From RUG369 sp050949645 (GTDB lineage Bacteria > Planctomycetota > Planctomycetia > Pirellulales > Thermoguttaceae): a stretch of DNA of 64,000 nt. The DNA is taken from contig JBMNGC010000001.1 in assembly GCA_050949645.1 (NCBI GenBank), positions 2,046,001 to 2,110,000 on the forward strand, read 5' to 3'. The translations under genes and the position numbers were made by a program. Shown one piece after another: positions 1 to 9,583 of this stretch; position 1 is the stretch's first letter, and each line of letters starts with the position of its first letter. The notes under the pieces are model-generated. The model did not search any database. It saw only the letters and a list, made by a program, of their open reading frames with translations, and was not told where the DNA came from.

Positions 1-813
1 CGAATTACACCACTATGCCGAGATACTGGGTTCGAGACGAGGAAGTATTAAAGCGGATACCGAATTCTTCCGCCAAATTTTTAACGGGCTGGAGACGTAT
101 TGCAGGAAGCACAAATGAGAGGACTGTGATCGCCACGATGACGCCGATTGTCGGATTCGGAGACACTGAGTCACTGATTCTTTTTAAAGGAGAGCGCGGC
201 TGGCCAAGAGCTTGGCTATGCAATCTGCGCCGATTTAACAAGCTATATCCACGATTACCTCGTAAGAAACAAAATTGGCGGAACGCATCTGTCACTTTTT
301 ATCGTCAAACAAATCCCAACCCTCCCCCCATCAACCTATTCCTCCCCATGTCCCTTCTCACCTGATATGACGGTCGCGGATTATATCAAGCCGCGCGTTC
401 TGGAGCTTGCGTATACGGCGTGGGATATGCAAGGATTCGCGGAAAGCGTCGGTTACGAGGGGGAACCGTTCCGTTGGGACGACGAGCGGCGCTTTATCCT
501 TCGATGCGAGCTTGACGCGCTCTTCTTCGGGCTCTATTTCGGGTTCGGCGAATGGCGCGAGGCGACGGAACATCCGGAGTCCGAGGAGGAATTCGCGGCG
601 CTCACGGATCTCTTCCCGACGCCGATCGACGCGCTCGATTACGTGATGGGGACGTTCCCGATCGTGCGTCGCAAAGAGCTTGAGGACGAGCTTAAGATGC
701 GCGTCGCGCAGGAATTTCTTAAAAAACGCGGACTCGAGCTCGGGGAGTTCTTCCCTTCCCACGCTCTTATCCGCGCTATCTATAGCGATATGTCGCAACG
801 CGCGTCTGCATAG
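1..813 (+). pseudogene. C-terminal remnant of Eco57I-type N6-adenine DNA methyltransferase
   Basis: The reading frame starting at base 3 encodes features of the C-terminal half of large type II/BREX-like adenine methyltransferases: a YWV segment, then a TNERT-type motif (family form TDERT). It then shifts by one base near 185, in a T-rich run, into a frame that reads RNKIGGTHLS, FIVKQIP and, near the end, the DDERRFILRCELDA and FPTPIDALDYVMG segments typical of this C-terminus. The stop is at 811-813. The catalytic N-terminal domain lies outside the window, so whether it is intact is unknown. The gene could be a broken restriction-modification or defence methylase. The homology call comes from recognised motifs, not from an alignment. 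Confidence 0.65.
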
Positions 814-1101
814 TCGACGCCTTTCGCGCGCACGCGGCGCGGCGCGGCGCGCGAGAATTATCTTCAACTGAGTCTGTATCTATCCCGCTTCTTCTATCTT
901 CTCTATCCTTACTATTCCCTCGATATTGCGGCGCCATTTCAAAAAATCCTCGAAAAAAATTTACAGGAAATCAGATTAAGACTCAACTGGCCAAAAAGAA
1001 ATGTCCGATACTAGGCGCACAGCCGTAAGCAGAATTGAATGGATTAACAGTCTGCTTCACCCCAATTGGATGATTCAAATAACAAGAGGTGGGTAAGGAC
1101 C

Positions 1102-2703
1102 ATGTCTCGAAGCATCAAACTGATTCTCGCAGGACTCTGCATAGTTCTTGCGACAGCGTCAACCGCTTCTGCCCAGGTTTCGCAGATGCGCTTGTTTTCA
1201 CCCTTCCCGGACGGCCAGTTCGGCGGAGGCCCCTACGAGCACCAAGGTTTGTACGGAAGCATCGGCGCAGGTATCGTCAGTCTCTCCCAGCCGTCAGACC
1301 AAGTGGTCGGTAGCACGAAGGGAGGTACGCAATACGTCACGAACGTCATTCCGAACACGACCTCGAACGCGACCTCGACGACCTTTACTTACGCCCTGGT
1401 CGCCAACCAGATGACGACCGCTCAATTCCACGCCGACTGGGAGACCGCGACAGAATTCGTCATCGGTAACCAAATCGGTCACCACGGGTGGGAGTTCAAA
1501 GGAACCGTCGTCTCGCCCCAACGCGTCGACTACGACGGAATCTATGGCGGGATCGTCATCGAAGACCCGGCCGTCGTCAACGTCAACAACTATAATATCA
1601 GCGGCGCGAACGGAAACTACTATGTCTGGACCGGTAGCAGTTACCAGCTCCTCGACCCTCAGGGCGCAGGGAGCGTGAACCAGATCGGTCGCCTGTGGAT
1701 GATTGTTGGACTTGACACCGTGGGGTCCTCCGACACAATCTACAACAGTAACACGAACGCCGGAAGTTCGACGGGCGTCGGCGCCAACCGCTACGCTTTC
1801 GTACCGATGCCGATCTCCTACGATACCTTCCACCTTATGTCGAAGGTGAATACCTGGAGCGTCGAAGCGATGTATTCATACCGCTTCCATCCCTTCCGAA
1901 GAGGTATGCTTGAAGCGCTCGCCGGCGTGCGTTATACCGAGTTCGACGGAACCTTCAACTTCTTTGGTCACGCGAGCACGAAGAACGAATCGAGCTACAG
2001 CATCACTGAAGTGAGTATCCTTAATACGAACACGCAGGGCCAGGGCGACAACCAGCAGACCCAGACCTCGCAAGCGTACGGGACCTACGACTACAACACG
2101 GCGGCGAGCCGCGGCGCGGACCTCGGATATTCGGACTGGAACTTCCAGGCGGATAACCACATCATCGGTCCTCAGGTCGGAGCGCGATACGTGATCACCG
2201 ACAACCGCTGGCGCTTCACGGCCGAAGGTAAGTATTTCGCGGGCTTCAACCGTCAGAACATCTACGGTCACGGCACCCTCGGCCTCAAGGCGATGTCCGA
2301 CTCCGCGTCGACCGGCGACGGCAATAATAACCAGAACCAGGGCGGTCAGAACCAGAACCAGAACCAGACTGGCGCAGGTTCCAACACGAGCGAGACGGGC
2401 GGTATCCAGACCTACACCCCGATCGGAACCGTCGCCAACGCGTTCAACTACTCGCGTCACTACGACCAGTACACGAACGGCGTCGAGGGTAAACTCGAAG
2501 CGACCTGGAACTGGACCGAAGCGATCGGATTCAAAGTCGGATACCAGATGCTCTACATGGATAGCATCGCGCGCGCCACGGCGGTCAACGACTACCGCAT
2601 CAACGAAGACGGCTCGATCTTCGGCGTCAAGAAGAATAAGAAGGAACGCAACTTCGATACCTTCGTCCATGGCGTCATGTTCACCGTCCTCGTCAACCGT
2701 TGA
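1102..2703 (+). CDS. BBP7-like outer-membrane beta-barrel protein, secreted
   Basis: The ATG at 1102 is chosen over an upstream TTG at 1066 because it follows a purine-rich GGTGGGTAAGGA stretch and opens directly into a signal peptide (residues 1-24, ending ASA before Gln25). The mature protein (533 aa in total) has the planctomycete BBP7-like opening (SPFPDGQFGGG, then a Gly-rich GSIGAGIVSLSQ) and alternating polar/aromatic stretches such as WSVEAMYSYRFHP and LEATWNWTEAIGFKVGYQ that suggest beta strands. A Gln/Asn-rich linker lies near residues 410-440 and probably forms a surface loop. The family assignment is from memory of the opening motif; an unrelated planctomycete barrel is possible. 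Confidence 0.55.
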   Translation: MSRSIKLILAGLCIVLATASTASAQVSQMRLFSPFPDGQFGGGPYEHQGLYGSIGAGIVSLSQPSDQVVGSTKGGTQYVTNVIPNTTSNATSTTFTYALVANQMTTAQFHADWETATEFVIGNQIGHHGWEFKGTVVSPQRVDYDGIYGGIVIEDPAVVNVNNYNISGANGNYYVWTGSSYQLLDPQGAGSVNQIGRLWMIVGLDTVGSSDTIYNSNTNAGSSTGVGANRYAFVPMPISYDTFHLMSKVNTWSVEAMYSYRFHPFRRGMLEALAGVRYTEFDGTFNFFGHASTKNESSYSITEVSILNTNTQGQGDNQQTQTSQAYGTYDYNTAASRGADLGYSDWNFQADNHIIGPQVGARYVITDNRWRFTAEGKYFAGFNRQNIYGHGTLGLKAMSDSASTGDGNNNQNQGGQNQNQNQTGAGSNTSETGGIQTYTPIGTVANAFNYSRHYDQYTNGVEGKLEATWNWTEAIGFKVGYQMLYMDSIARATAVNDYRINEDGSIFGVKKNKKERNFDTFVHGVMFTVLVNR

Positions 2704-3113
2704 TCGTTGCTCCGAGTAGTTGGCCGCGGAGCCTACCCCTCTGCGGTCGACTGTCCGAAACTTCCCGAGGTCGTTCCCGAAAGCTACGCTTGAAAGAACG
2801 ACGGCGGATCGCGGGAAGCAGGTCGAGACTACTCGACCCCTAAGGATCCGCAACCTCAAAATCCTCTTTTGAGTCATCCGACGCAAGGGGTGGAAAGTCT
2901 TCCAACTTAAGGCTGGCATGGAGCGCGGCTGGGAAGACGGTTCGCCCCTGCGTTATTTTTCCGCTCAAAAGCAGTTGAAGTCAATAAAAAGGTCTGTCGC
3001 CAAAGCGTCGCGCCGACGAACGACGCGCCACTTTCTCGACATAAGCGACCTCAACATAACGTCCATGACGGGTATTCAGTCCGTCCTCAAGGGCGGTCTG
3101 AAAAAAAGGCTTA

Positions 3114-3150
3114 AAAGAGCGCGACGAATCTTCGTCCGCTCTTTTTTTTT
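3114..3150 (+). terminator. Rho-independent terminator
   Basis: AGAGCG-GACGAA pairs with TTCGTC-CGCTCT (one bulge, 2-nt loop) and is followed by nine T. It probably ends transcription from the BBP7-like gene or a transcript in the preceding spacer. Confidence 0.75.
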
Positions 3151-3175
3151 CAGCGCCGGCTCAACCGGCGACGAC

Positions 3176-3217
3176 AAGAGGGTCTCCCCGAATCGAGGGG
3201 CGGCCCTCTTTTTTTAT
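3176..3217 (+). terminator. Rho-independent terminator
   Basis: A GAGGG/CCCTC outer stem with an inner CTCCCC/GGGG stem is followed by seven T. It is the second terminator in tandem with the one 30 bases upstream. Confidence 0.65.
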
Positions 3218-3383
3218 ACGCGCCCGGTCCCTCGTCGCGCTCCGACCTTAAGGTCCGTCGTCGCGCCGCGCGTTTCTCGCGGCGCAGGACGCCGCGCCTT
3301 GCGCGCAACGTTCGCCCCGGGGTTCTTACGGCCCCCGCGTCGCGCGCGCCTCCGAAACGATTGAGGCGCGGCGTAAAGGGTAC

Positions 3384-3424
3384 AAAAAAAGGGCGCGTTT
3401 CCCAGCGGCGGGAAACGCGCCCTT
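3384..3424 (-). terminator. Terminator of pgm
   Basis: A perfect 13-bp stem (GGGCGCGTTTCCC, 3391-3403, with its complement at 3410-3422) has a seven-A run on its left, which reads as a U tract on the minus strand just after the pgm stop. Confidence 0.85.
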
Positions 3425-3450
3425 CTTATTATCTTCTATCCGTCTTTCTT

Positions 3451-5103
3451 TCAGACGCCCTTGAGCGCCTCCGAAACGATCCCCTGCGCTTCCGCGACGA
3501 TCTGCTGGAGATGCTCTTCGCTCTTAAAGGATTCGCCGTAGATCTTATACGCCATCTCGGTGCCCGAGGGACGCGCGGTGAACCATCCGTTTTCCGCGAC
3601 GACCTTGAGACCTCCGATCTCGGCGTCGTTACCGGGCGCGCGTGTGAGCTTCGCGACGATCTTCTCGCCCGCGAGCGTCTCCGACTTCACGCGCTCCGGC
3701 GTGAGACTCTTAAGCGCGTCCTTTTCCGCGAGGGTCGCGGGCGCTTCAACGCGGATATAATACGCTTTTCCGAACCGACGCGTCTGTTCCTCGTAGAGGA
3801 CGCCCGGGTCCTTGCCCGTCTTCGCGAGAATTTCGGCGGCGAGAAGGTTCAGGATGAGGCCGTCCTTATCGGTCGTCCAGACGGTTCCGTCGAATCGCAG
3901 GAAACTCGCGCCCGCGCTCTCTTCGCCGCCAAAGCACAGCTCGCCGTTAAATAGGCCGGGTACGAACCATTTGAATCCGACGGGAGTCTCGACGAGCTTT
4001 CGGCCAAGGGACGCGACGACGCGGTCGATAATCGCGCTCGAAACGAGCGTCTTACCGATCCCGACCGACTTGCCCCACTCCGGGCGATTCTCGATGAGAT
4101 ACTCGACGACGACCGCAAGATAATGGTTCGGGTTCATGAGGCCCGCGCTCCGCGTCACGATACCGTGTCGGTCCGAGTCGGGGTCGTTCGCGAACGCGAT
4201 ATCGAAATGGTCCCGCAGTTCAACGAGCTTCTTCATCGCGTAGGGACTCGAGCAGTCCATCCGAATCTTCCCGTCATGGTCGATCGACATGAAGGAAAAG
4301 GTCGGATCGACCTTATCGTTCACGACCGTGATATCGAGCCCGTACTTCTCAGCGATCGGCTTCCAGTACCCGACGGCGGCGCCGCCGAGGGGGTCGACGC
4401 CGATACGTACTTTGGCGCGTCGAATCGCTTCGAAGTCGACGACGTTCTCAAGGTCGTCGACGTAGCCCTGGACGTAATCGATCTGGGAGGTCGTCGGAGC
4501 GTCGATCGCGCGCTCGAAATCGACAAACTTGACGCGTTCGTTCCCCTCTTCAAGGTAGCTGTTCGCGCGTTCTTCGATCCAGTTTGTCGCGTCGAGTTCC
4601 GCGCCGCCTCCGTTCGTCGAGTTGAACTTGATCCCCCCGTCTTCAGGAGGGTTGTGCGACGGCGTGATAATGAGTCCGTCCGAATAATTGGCGCCCTTTT
4701 CGCGGTTCGCGGCGAGTATCGCGCGCGAGACGGCGGGCGTAGGCGTGTACCCGTTGTCCTGCTGGATGCGCGTCGCGACGCCATTGGCGGCGAGCACCCC
4801 CAGCGCGGTCTTCTGAGCGACGTCGGATAGAGCGTGGGTATCCTTCCCGAGCCATATGCATTCGGGGGGTCCTTGCGGCGATTTTTCACGTCGCCAGTCG
4901 ACGATCGCCTGGACGATCGCCTTCACATGGTCTTCATTAAAGGCTCCGGCCTCCGCTTTACCGCGATGTCCTCCGGTCCCGAATCGCACGCGCTCTTCGG
5001 GGACCTTCGGGTCCGGCTTCCTGTCAAAGTATTCGCGCTTGAGCGCGTCGACGTCGATTAAATCTGAAGGTTGAACCGGTTGTCCGGCACGAGGCGAGAG
5101 CAT
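3451..5103 (-). CDS. pgm: Phosphoglucomutase (alpha-D-glucose phosphate-specific)
   Basis: Interconverts glucose-1-phosphate and glucose-6-phosphate in the cytoplasm, linking glycolysis to glycogen and nucleotide-sugar synthesis. The 550-aa length fits the roughly 546-aa bacterial Pgm family. Visible motifs are FGTGGHRG (41-48), the phosphoserine loop TPSHNPPEDGG (catalytic Ser149), the metal loop DPDSDRHG (about 305-312), GEESAG in the sugar-binding loop, and the C-terminal phosphate-binding RPSGTE. All active-site segments are intact. It is transcribed alone towards a strong terminator. Confidence 0.95.
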   Translation of the reverse strand: MLSPRAGQPVQPSDLIDVDALKREYFDRKPDPKVPEERVRFGTGGHRGKAEAGAFNEDHVKAIVQAIVDWRREKSPQGPPECIWLGKDTHALSDVAQKTALGVLAANGVATRIQQDNGYTPTPAVSRAILAANREKGANYSDGLIITPSHNPPEDGGIKFNSTNGGGAELDATNWIEERANSYLEEGNERVKFVDFERAIDAPTTSQIDYVQGYVDDLENVVDFEAIRRAKVRIGVDPLGGAAVGYWKPIAEKYGLDITVVNDKVDPTFSFMSIDHDGKIRMDCSSPYAMKKLVELRDHFDIAFANDPDSDRHGIVTRSAGLMNPNHYLAVVVEYLIENRPEWGKSVGIGKTLVSSAIIDRVVASLGRKLVETPVGFKWFVPGLFNGELCFGGEESAGASFLRFDGTVWTTDKDGLILNLLAAEILAKTGKDPGVLYEEQTRRFGKAYYIRVEAPATLAEKDALKSLTPERVKSETLAGEKIVAKLTRAPGNDAEIGGLKVVAENGWFTARPSGTEMAYKIYGESFKSEEHLQQIVAEAQGIVSEALKGV

Positions 5104-5176
5104 TTCAGGCGCCTTTCTGCTCGAGTAAGGGAATTCAGAGGAGACGTCGACCGTTCTCCGCTATGGACGACCGTCG

Positions 5177-5620
5177 TTACGGAAGTCGCTCTTCCCGATA
5201 TTGAAAATGAAACGCTTTATCGAGTTCCTCGCCGAGGTCGAAAAGATTGTCGAAATCCTCGCGGGAATCCTCGTCCGACTGCGTTAGCAGTCCGAATTCT
5301 ACCAAATTATAGACGGCGTCGCCGATATCCTCGGTTTTGCGGAGCCCTAGCTGCGCGAGCGTCATCTTCGCAAGGTAACCGTAGCGCGCGACCGCAAAAT
5401 GGACCGCGGCCCAGCACAGTTCCTTCGGGGAAACGTGTCCGCTGCGCGAGCCCCAAAACTCGCCGTCGGTCAGGCGGATGGAGGGGGGCTGCTCGGTCTC
5501 CTCTTCCGTCGTGATATTCGCGTAAACCATGGCGTTCTGAATAAAGAGGTATGTCGATAGTGAAAACCGCGGTTCCGCTTCCAGAATTTCAGCCCATAGC
5601 TCGGATACTCTATTTGTCAT
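5177..5620 (-). CDS. Minf_1886 family protein, function unknown
   Basis: A 147-aa cytoplasmic protein with a recognisable Minf_1886-type pattern: YLFIQNAM early, HVSPKELCWAAVHFAVARYG in the middle, and a C-terminal AVYNLVEFGLLTQSDEDSREDF block. The family is common in planctomycetes and verrucomicrobia and has no assigned function. It lies between pgm and the PIN/TRAM gene on the same strand, with gaps of about 60-70 bases, so the three may be co-transcribed. Confidence 0.75.
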   Translation of the reverse strand: MTNRVSELWAEILEAEPRFSLSTYLFIQNAMVYANITTEEETEQPPSIRLTDGEFWGSRSGHVSPKELCWAAVHFAVARYGYLAKMTLAQLGLRKTEDIGDAVYNLVEFGLLTQSDEDSREDFDNLFDLGEELDKAFHFQYREERLP

Positions 5621-5682
5621 TCGTCGTCCCTCCCTTCAGGAATTGGCGACACGTTTGCGTCAAACTTAATATCGTCTTAGGA

Positions 5683-6837
5683 TCAGTTGCGATTGTTGTT
5701 GAGTACAATCGTCGGGCTCGAAGGCTTCCGCGTCGTGTAATCGTAGCGCGCGAAGATCATACGACCCGCGCTCGTCTGCAAGACGCTCGTCACGACGACG
5801 ACGACGCGTGCGGCGATGTGGTCGCGACCCTGTTCAACGACGACCATCGTGCCGTCCTCGAGGTACGCGATCCCCTGTCCCTGTTCTTCCCCAGATTTCA
5901 CGATGTCGACTTCGAAGCGTTCTCCGGGCAGGAATACGGGCCGCATCGCGTTCGCGAGGTCGTTCAGGTTAATAACCGTGACGCCCTGGAGCTTCGCGAC
6001 CTTGTTCAGGTTGTAGTCGTTCGTGACGAGCTTACCCGAAAGGCGCTTCGCGAGCGCGACGAGCTTGAGGTCGACCGGCTGATTCGCGAACTCTTCAAGG
6101 TCCGTGTCGTCGATCTGAAGGTCGACGCCCTGCATATTCTGCAACCGGTTGAGGATATCGAGGCCCCTTCGACCGCGAGTACGACGACTCCGATCGGGAC
6201 TGTCCGCGATATGTTGGAGCTCGATGATCGCAAATCGCGGCATGATGAGGGGACAGTCGATAATTTTCGTATCCATGACGTCGGCGATCCGACCGTCGAT
6301 AACGACGCTCGTGTCGAGTATCAACGGTTTCACGCCCTTGACGTTACGCTGGAATTCAACGTACGGAATGATGAACCTAAAATCATTGCGCGTTTGTAAT
6401 ATAAAGCTCACGCCGACGTATGAAAAGACGATAAGTAAACATGCCGTGACAAGCTGCCGAAGCGAATCCTGGCGCGCCGCCGCTTCCCCGAGCTGGTCGG
6501 AAAAGAAGGGTTCGAGCGCAAGCTGCATGAGGTAGGTCGTCACGAGCCCAATAAGTAGTCCGAAATAGACGGATGAAATCCATTCAATTTTCTTCTTCGG
6601 AAACGCCATATCAGCAAGAATGACGCCAACCGCTCCTAGCACGAGAAGAAAAAAGATCGCCAAGCCCGCGCCGCTCGAGCCCGTGATCCCTGCGCGGACG
6701 ATCGAGACCCCGACGCCGCTCATGGCAAGTATAAATATGCAGCGAATGATTAATAATAACATCTTCTTCCTCATCTCAGTTTGGTCAGGAGAGGATCGGC
6801 GCGTCTTCATACGCGCGCGACCTATATAATCTGCCAT
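5683..6837 (-). CDS. Membrane-anchored PIN/TRAM domain protein (YacL-like)
   Basis: Four hydrophobic segments in roughly the first 160 residues are followed by a PIN nuclease-like domain (LDTSVVIDGRIADV with the leading Asp, then DSPDRSRRTRGRRGLD and LVTNDYNLNKVA) and a C-terminal TRAM-like RNA-binding region ending ARYDYTT. This architecture matches the YacL-type PIN-TRAM family, suspected to act on RNA at the membrane. The start is uncertain: none of the in-frame ATGs (6930, 6837, 6810) has a good Shine-Dalgarno sequence. 6837 was chosen because it avoids a basic, shadow-like N-terminal extension. Confidence 0.8.
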   Translation of the reverse strand: MADYIGRARMKTRRSSPDQTEMRKKMLLLIIRCIFILAMSGVGVSIVRAGITGSSGAGLAIFFLLVLGAVGVILADMAFPKKKIEWISSVYFGLLIGLVTTYLMQLALEPFFSDQLGEAAARQDSLRQLVTACLLIVFSYVGVSFILQTRNDFRFIIPYVEFQRNVKGVKPLILDTSVVIDGRIADVMDTKIIDCPLIMPRFAIIELQHIADSPDRSRRTRGRRGLDILNRLQNMQGVDLQIDDTDLEEFANQPVDLKLVALAKRLSGKLVTNDYNLNKVAKLQGVTVINLNDLANAMRPVFLPGERFEVDIVKSGEEQGQGIAYLEDGTMVVVEQGRDHIAARVVVVVTSVLQTSAGRMIFARYDYTTRKPSSPTIVLNNNRN

Positions 6838-6938
6838 TATAGCGCCGCGATGAAAACGGAACAGTCCCGAAGCCGGCCGTCGTCGCGCGCTTTTTGGCGA
6901 TAAGATTGCTATAACCCCAACCTCTTGCATGTCGGCGC

Positions 6939-6966
6939 TTGCGCCGGTAGTCGGATGAACTATAAT
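6939..6966 (+). promoter_or_regulatory. Candidate sigma-70 promoter for metK
   Basis: TTGCGC (6939-6944), a 16-base spacer and a consensus TATAAT (6961-6966), about 145 bases upstream of metK. The long leader contains no SAM riboswitch that I can recognise. Confidence 0.5.
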
Positions 6967-7110
6967 GTCGGGGATTTAGTGGGCGGCGCCGGCGCAGCGC
7001 CTTGAAATCGCCGCTCAAGGGAAAGCAGTCGCGTATCTCCCTCGATAATATTTTCGGCGCGCGGCCCCTTTTTTACAGAAGCAAACGCTACGCGTCGTCA
7101 AGGAGTTTTC

Positions 7111-8307
7111 ATGACGTCTAGAAGATTTTTTACAAGCGAAGCGGTCGGAATGGGTCATCCCGATAAACTCTCGGACCGCATCTCGGACAGCATTCTCGAC
7201 GCGTGCCTTGCGCAAGACGCGAATAGTCGCGTCGCGTGCGAGACGCTCGTCGCGACCGGAATGGCGGTCGTCGCGGGCGAAATCACCACGAAAGCGCAGA
7301 TCGATTACCAGGAAATCGTTCGCGGCGCGATCCGACGCGTCGGGTATACCGACGTCGCTTACGGAATCGACGCGGATTCATGCGCCGTGCTCCTCACGCT
7401 CGACAAGCAGAGTCCGGATATCGCGCTTGGAGTCGACGCGAACGGCTCGAAGGACGTCGGCGCCGGCGACCAGGGTTTCATGTTCGGATACGCTTGCAAC
7501 CAGACGCCCGAGTTCATGCCCCTCCCGATCGCGCTCGCGCATCGCATCACGAGTCGTCTCGCCGACCTCCGCTTCAAGAAAGCGGTCCCCTGGCTCCGCC
7601 CCGACACGAAGAGCCAGGTCACGCTCGAATATGAGGGCGACAAACCGGTTCGCGTCGATTCCGTCGTCGTCTCGACCCAGCATTCCCCCGACGTCGGTCA
7701 GGGGACGATTCGAGAATGGATTCTCGAGAACGCGATTCTACCCTGCCTTCCCGAGAATTTCGTCGACGACAAGATCAAATACTACGTGAACCCGACGGGT
7801 AAGTTCGTCGTCGGCGGTCCCCATGGGGACGCGGGTCTCACGGGCCGTAAGATCATCGTCGACACGTACGGAGGCTGGGCTCGCCACGGAGGCGGCGCGT
7901 TCTCCGGTAAGGACCCGACGAAGGTCGACCGCAGCGCCGCGTATATGGCGCGGTATATCGCGAAGAACGTCGTCGCGGCGGGCCTATCGGAGACCTGCGA
8001 GATTCAGCTCGCCTACGCGATCGGAATCGCGGAGCCCCTGAGCGTCCTCGTCGACCTCGGTTCGACGGGTCGCGTCGACGAGAAAAAAGTCTCCGAAGCG
8101 ATTAGAGACCTCTTCCCACTCTCTCCGCGAGGATTGATCGAGGCGCTCGAACTGCGTCGTCCGATCTACGAGATCACCTCCTTCGGGGGCCACTTCGGAC
8201 GCACCGGCGCCGATTACGGGTGGGAAAAGAACGTCGGAATTTCCGCCGATAATTACTTCACGTGGGAACGAACCGATAAAGCGGAAGAACTCAAAAAGCT
8301 CCTCTAA
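7111..8307 (+). CDS. metK: S-adenosylmethionine synthase
   Basis: Makes S-adenosylmethionine from methionine and ATP. The 398-aa protein carries GHPDK (15-19), the signature GAGDQGFMFGY (117-127), the GGGAFSGKDPTKVDRSAAY region and a C-terminal TSFGGHFGR. All MetK landmarks are intact. The start follows AAGGAG with good spacing. It is a single gene with its own upstream promoter and supplies the methyl donor for the methyltransferases elsewhere in the window. Confidence 0.97.
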   Translation: MTSRRFFTSEAVGMGHPDKLSDRISDSILDACLAQDANSRVACETLVATGMAVVAGEITTKAQIDYQEIVRGAIRRVGYTDVAYGIDADSCAVLLTLDKQSPDIALGVDANGSKDVGAGDQGFMFGYACNQTPEFMPLPIALAHRITSRLADLRFKKAVPWLRPDTKSQVTLEYEGDKPVRVDSVVVSTQHSPDVGQGTIREWILENAILPCLPENFVDDKIKYYVNPTGKFVVGGPHGDAGLTGRKIIVDTYGGWARHGGGAFSGKDPTKVDRSAAYMARYIAKNVVAAGLSETCEIQLAYAIGIAEPLSVLVDLGSTGRVDEKKVSEAIRDLFPLSPRGLIEALELRRPIYEITSFGGHFGRTGADYGWEKNVGISADNYFTWERTDKAEELKKLL

Positions 8308-8324
8308 AAAATAACGACGCTAGC

Positions 8325-8353
8325 TTGACGTCAATATTAGCGTTCGATAAACT
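8325..8353 (+). promoter_or_regulatory. Candidate promoter for the DUF362 gene
   Basis: TTGACG (8325-8330), a 17-base spacer and TAAACT (8348-8353), about 150 bases before the DUF362 start. Confidence 0.4.
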
Positions 8354-8500
8354 TATATACGTGATAGTCCGGCAACGAGCGTCGCGTCTGGCTTTGACGC
8401 TTCTTCCCGGGTAATGTTGTTTGGGCCGTCCTCTATGGCGGTCCGCATTGCGCGCTGCGTTCGACGTCGAACGCGCGGCGCCTATTGAAAGGGATATCAC

Positions 8501-9439
8501 ATGAAAATGACTCGTAAGGACTTCCTGAAGACCGTCGCGCTCGGCGGACTGACCACAACCCTCTGCGCGGCGGATCAGATCGCCGTTCTCGCTCAGGAAG
8601 GCGCTGCAGGCGGCAAGAGCGTCGACTTCGTCGCGCTCCTCGGCGGTGAGCCCGAGGAAATGTTCACTAAGGGTATCGACGCGATCGGCGGCATGACCCG
8701 ATTCGTCTCACGCGGCGACAAGGTCGTCATCAAGCCGAACATCGGTTGGGACACGAGCCCTGAACTTGCCGGCAATACGAACCCCGATCTCGTCGTCTCG
8801 CTCATCAACGCTTGCAAAGACTGCGGCGCGAAAGAGATCGTCGTCTTCGACCACACCTGCGACGAATGGCGCCGATGCTATCGCTCCTCCGGAATTGAAG
8901 AAGCCGCGAAGAAGGCGGGCGCCGTCGTGATGCCGGGGAACGATGAAAAATACTATCGACCCTACAAGCTTCCGAACGCCGTCGTCCTCAAGGACGTGCT
9001 CATTCACCAGGCGATTCTCGACTGCGACAAGTGGTTCAACGTCCCGATTCTTAAGAATCACGGCGGCGCGCGCATGACGATCGCGATGAAGAACCTCCTC
9101 GGGATCGTGTGGGACCGCCGCGCGGTTCACCAGGCCGGTCTCGACCAGGGTATCGCCGACCTTTGCACGATCGATAAGCCGGCGTGCCTCAACATCGTCG
9201 ACGCGTACCGCATCATGAAGACGAACGGTCCTCGCGGTCGTAACGAAGACGACGTCGAACTCGTCAAGGCGCTCTTCATGTCGACCGACCCGGTCGCCGT
9301 CGACACGGCTTCGACGCAGTTCTTCTCGCAGTTCACGGACATGAAACTTGAGGACGTCAAGTATCTGCCGATGGGCGAAGAGATGAATATCGGCTCGATG
9401 TCGCTCGACGGACTCAATCCTCAGCGGATCCGCATCTGA
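8501..9439 (+). CDS. DUF362 domain protein, exported
   Basis: A 312-aa protein of the DUF362 type, with KVVIKPNIGWD near residue 75, GAKEIVVFDH, an internal VPILKNHGGARMTIAMKNLLGI and CLNIVDAYRI. The N-terminus MKMTRKDFLKTVALGGL resembles a Tat signal (RKDFLK, only one Arg of the twin pair), so export is likely but not certain. DUF362 proteins often occur with ferredoxin domains and are suspected of redox roles. Here the next gene is a membrane polyferredoxin, suggesting a shared electron-transfer function. No Fe-S cysteine motif is seen in this protein itself. Confidence 0.85.
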   Translation: MKMTRKDFLKTVALGGLTTTLCAADQIAVLAQEGAAGGKSVDFVALLGGEPEEMFTKGIDAIGGMTRFVSRGDKVVIKPNIGWDTSPELAGNTNPDLVVSLINACKDCGAKEIVVFDHTCDEWRRCYRSSGIEEAAKKAGAVVMPGNDEKYYRPYKLPNAVVLKDVLIHQAILDCDKWFNVPILKNHGGARMTIAMKNLLGIVWDRRAVHQAGLDQGIADLCTIDKPACLNIVDAYRIMKTNGPRGRNEDDVELVKALFMSTDPVAVDTASTQFFSQFTDMKLEDVKYLPMGEEMNIGSMSLDGLNPQRIRI

Positions 9440-9494
9440 TCTGGAACGTTGAACCGCCGATTTTCGCGATTCGGCGGCGTATCCGTTACGAAGC

Positions 9495-9527
9495 GCCGGA
9501 CGTTCCTTTCGCGAACGTCCGGCGATT
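9495..9527 (+). terminator. Terminator after the DUF362 gene
   Basis: A perfect 11-bp stem (GCCGGACGTTC, 9495-9505, pairing with 9513-9523) is followed by a short T-rich stretch. A TATAAT at 9531-9536 may be the -10 box for the polyferredoxin gene, which would separate the two transcription units. Confidence 0.6.
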
Positions 9528-9583
9528 CTTTATAATATCGCTCGCCGGCGCTCGCGCCTCTCTGCGTCAAGAAACCAACCGAT

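Larger units (their letters stand above)
2704..3390. other. Intergenic region with two terminators and no convincing gene
   Basis: About 690 bases lie between the outer-membrane gene and the convergent pgm. The only long plus-strand reading frame (2918-3364) has Arg/Ser-rich composition and runs through both terminator hairpins, so it is not called. The region may hold a long 3' UTR or a small RNA; nothing recognisable was found. Confidence 0.5.

Noticed and set aside
2918..3364. 148-codon plus-strand frame after the BBP7-like gene
   Set aside because: Runs through two terminator hairpins and has shadow-like composition.
6967..7110. SAM riboswitch in the metK leader
   Set aside because: No recognisable SAM-I, SAM-II or SAH aptamer core in the leader.
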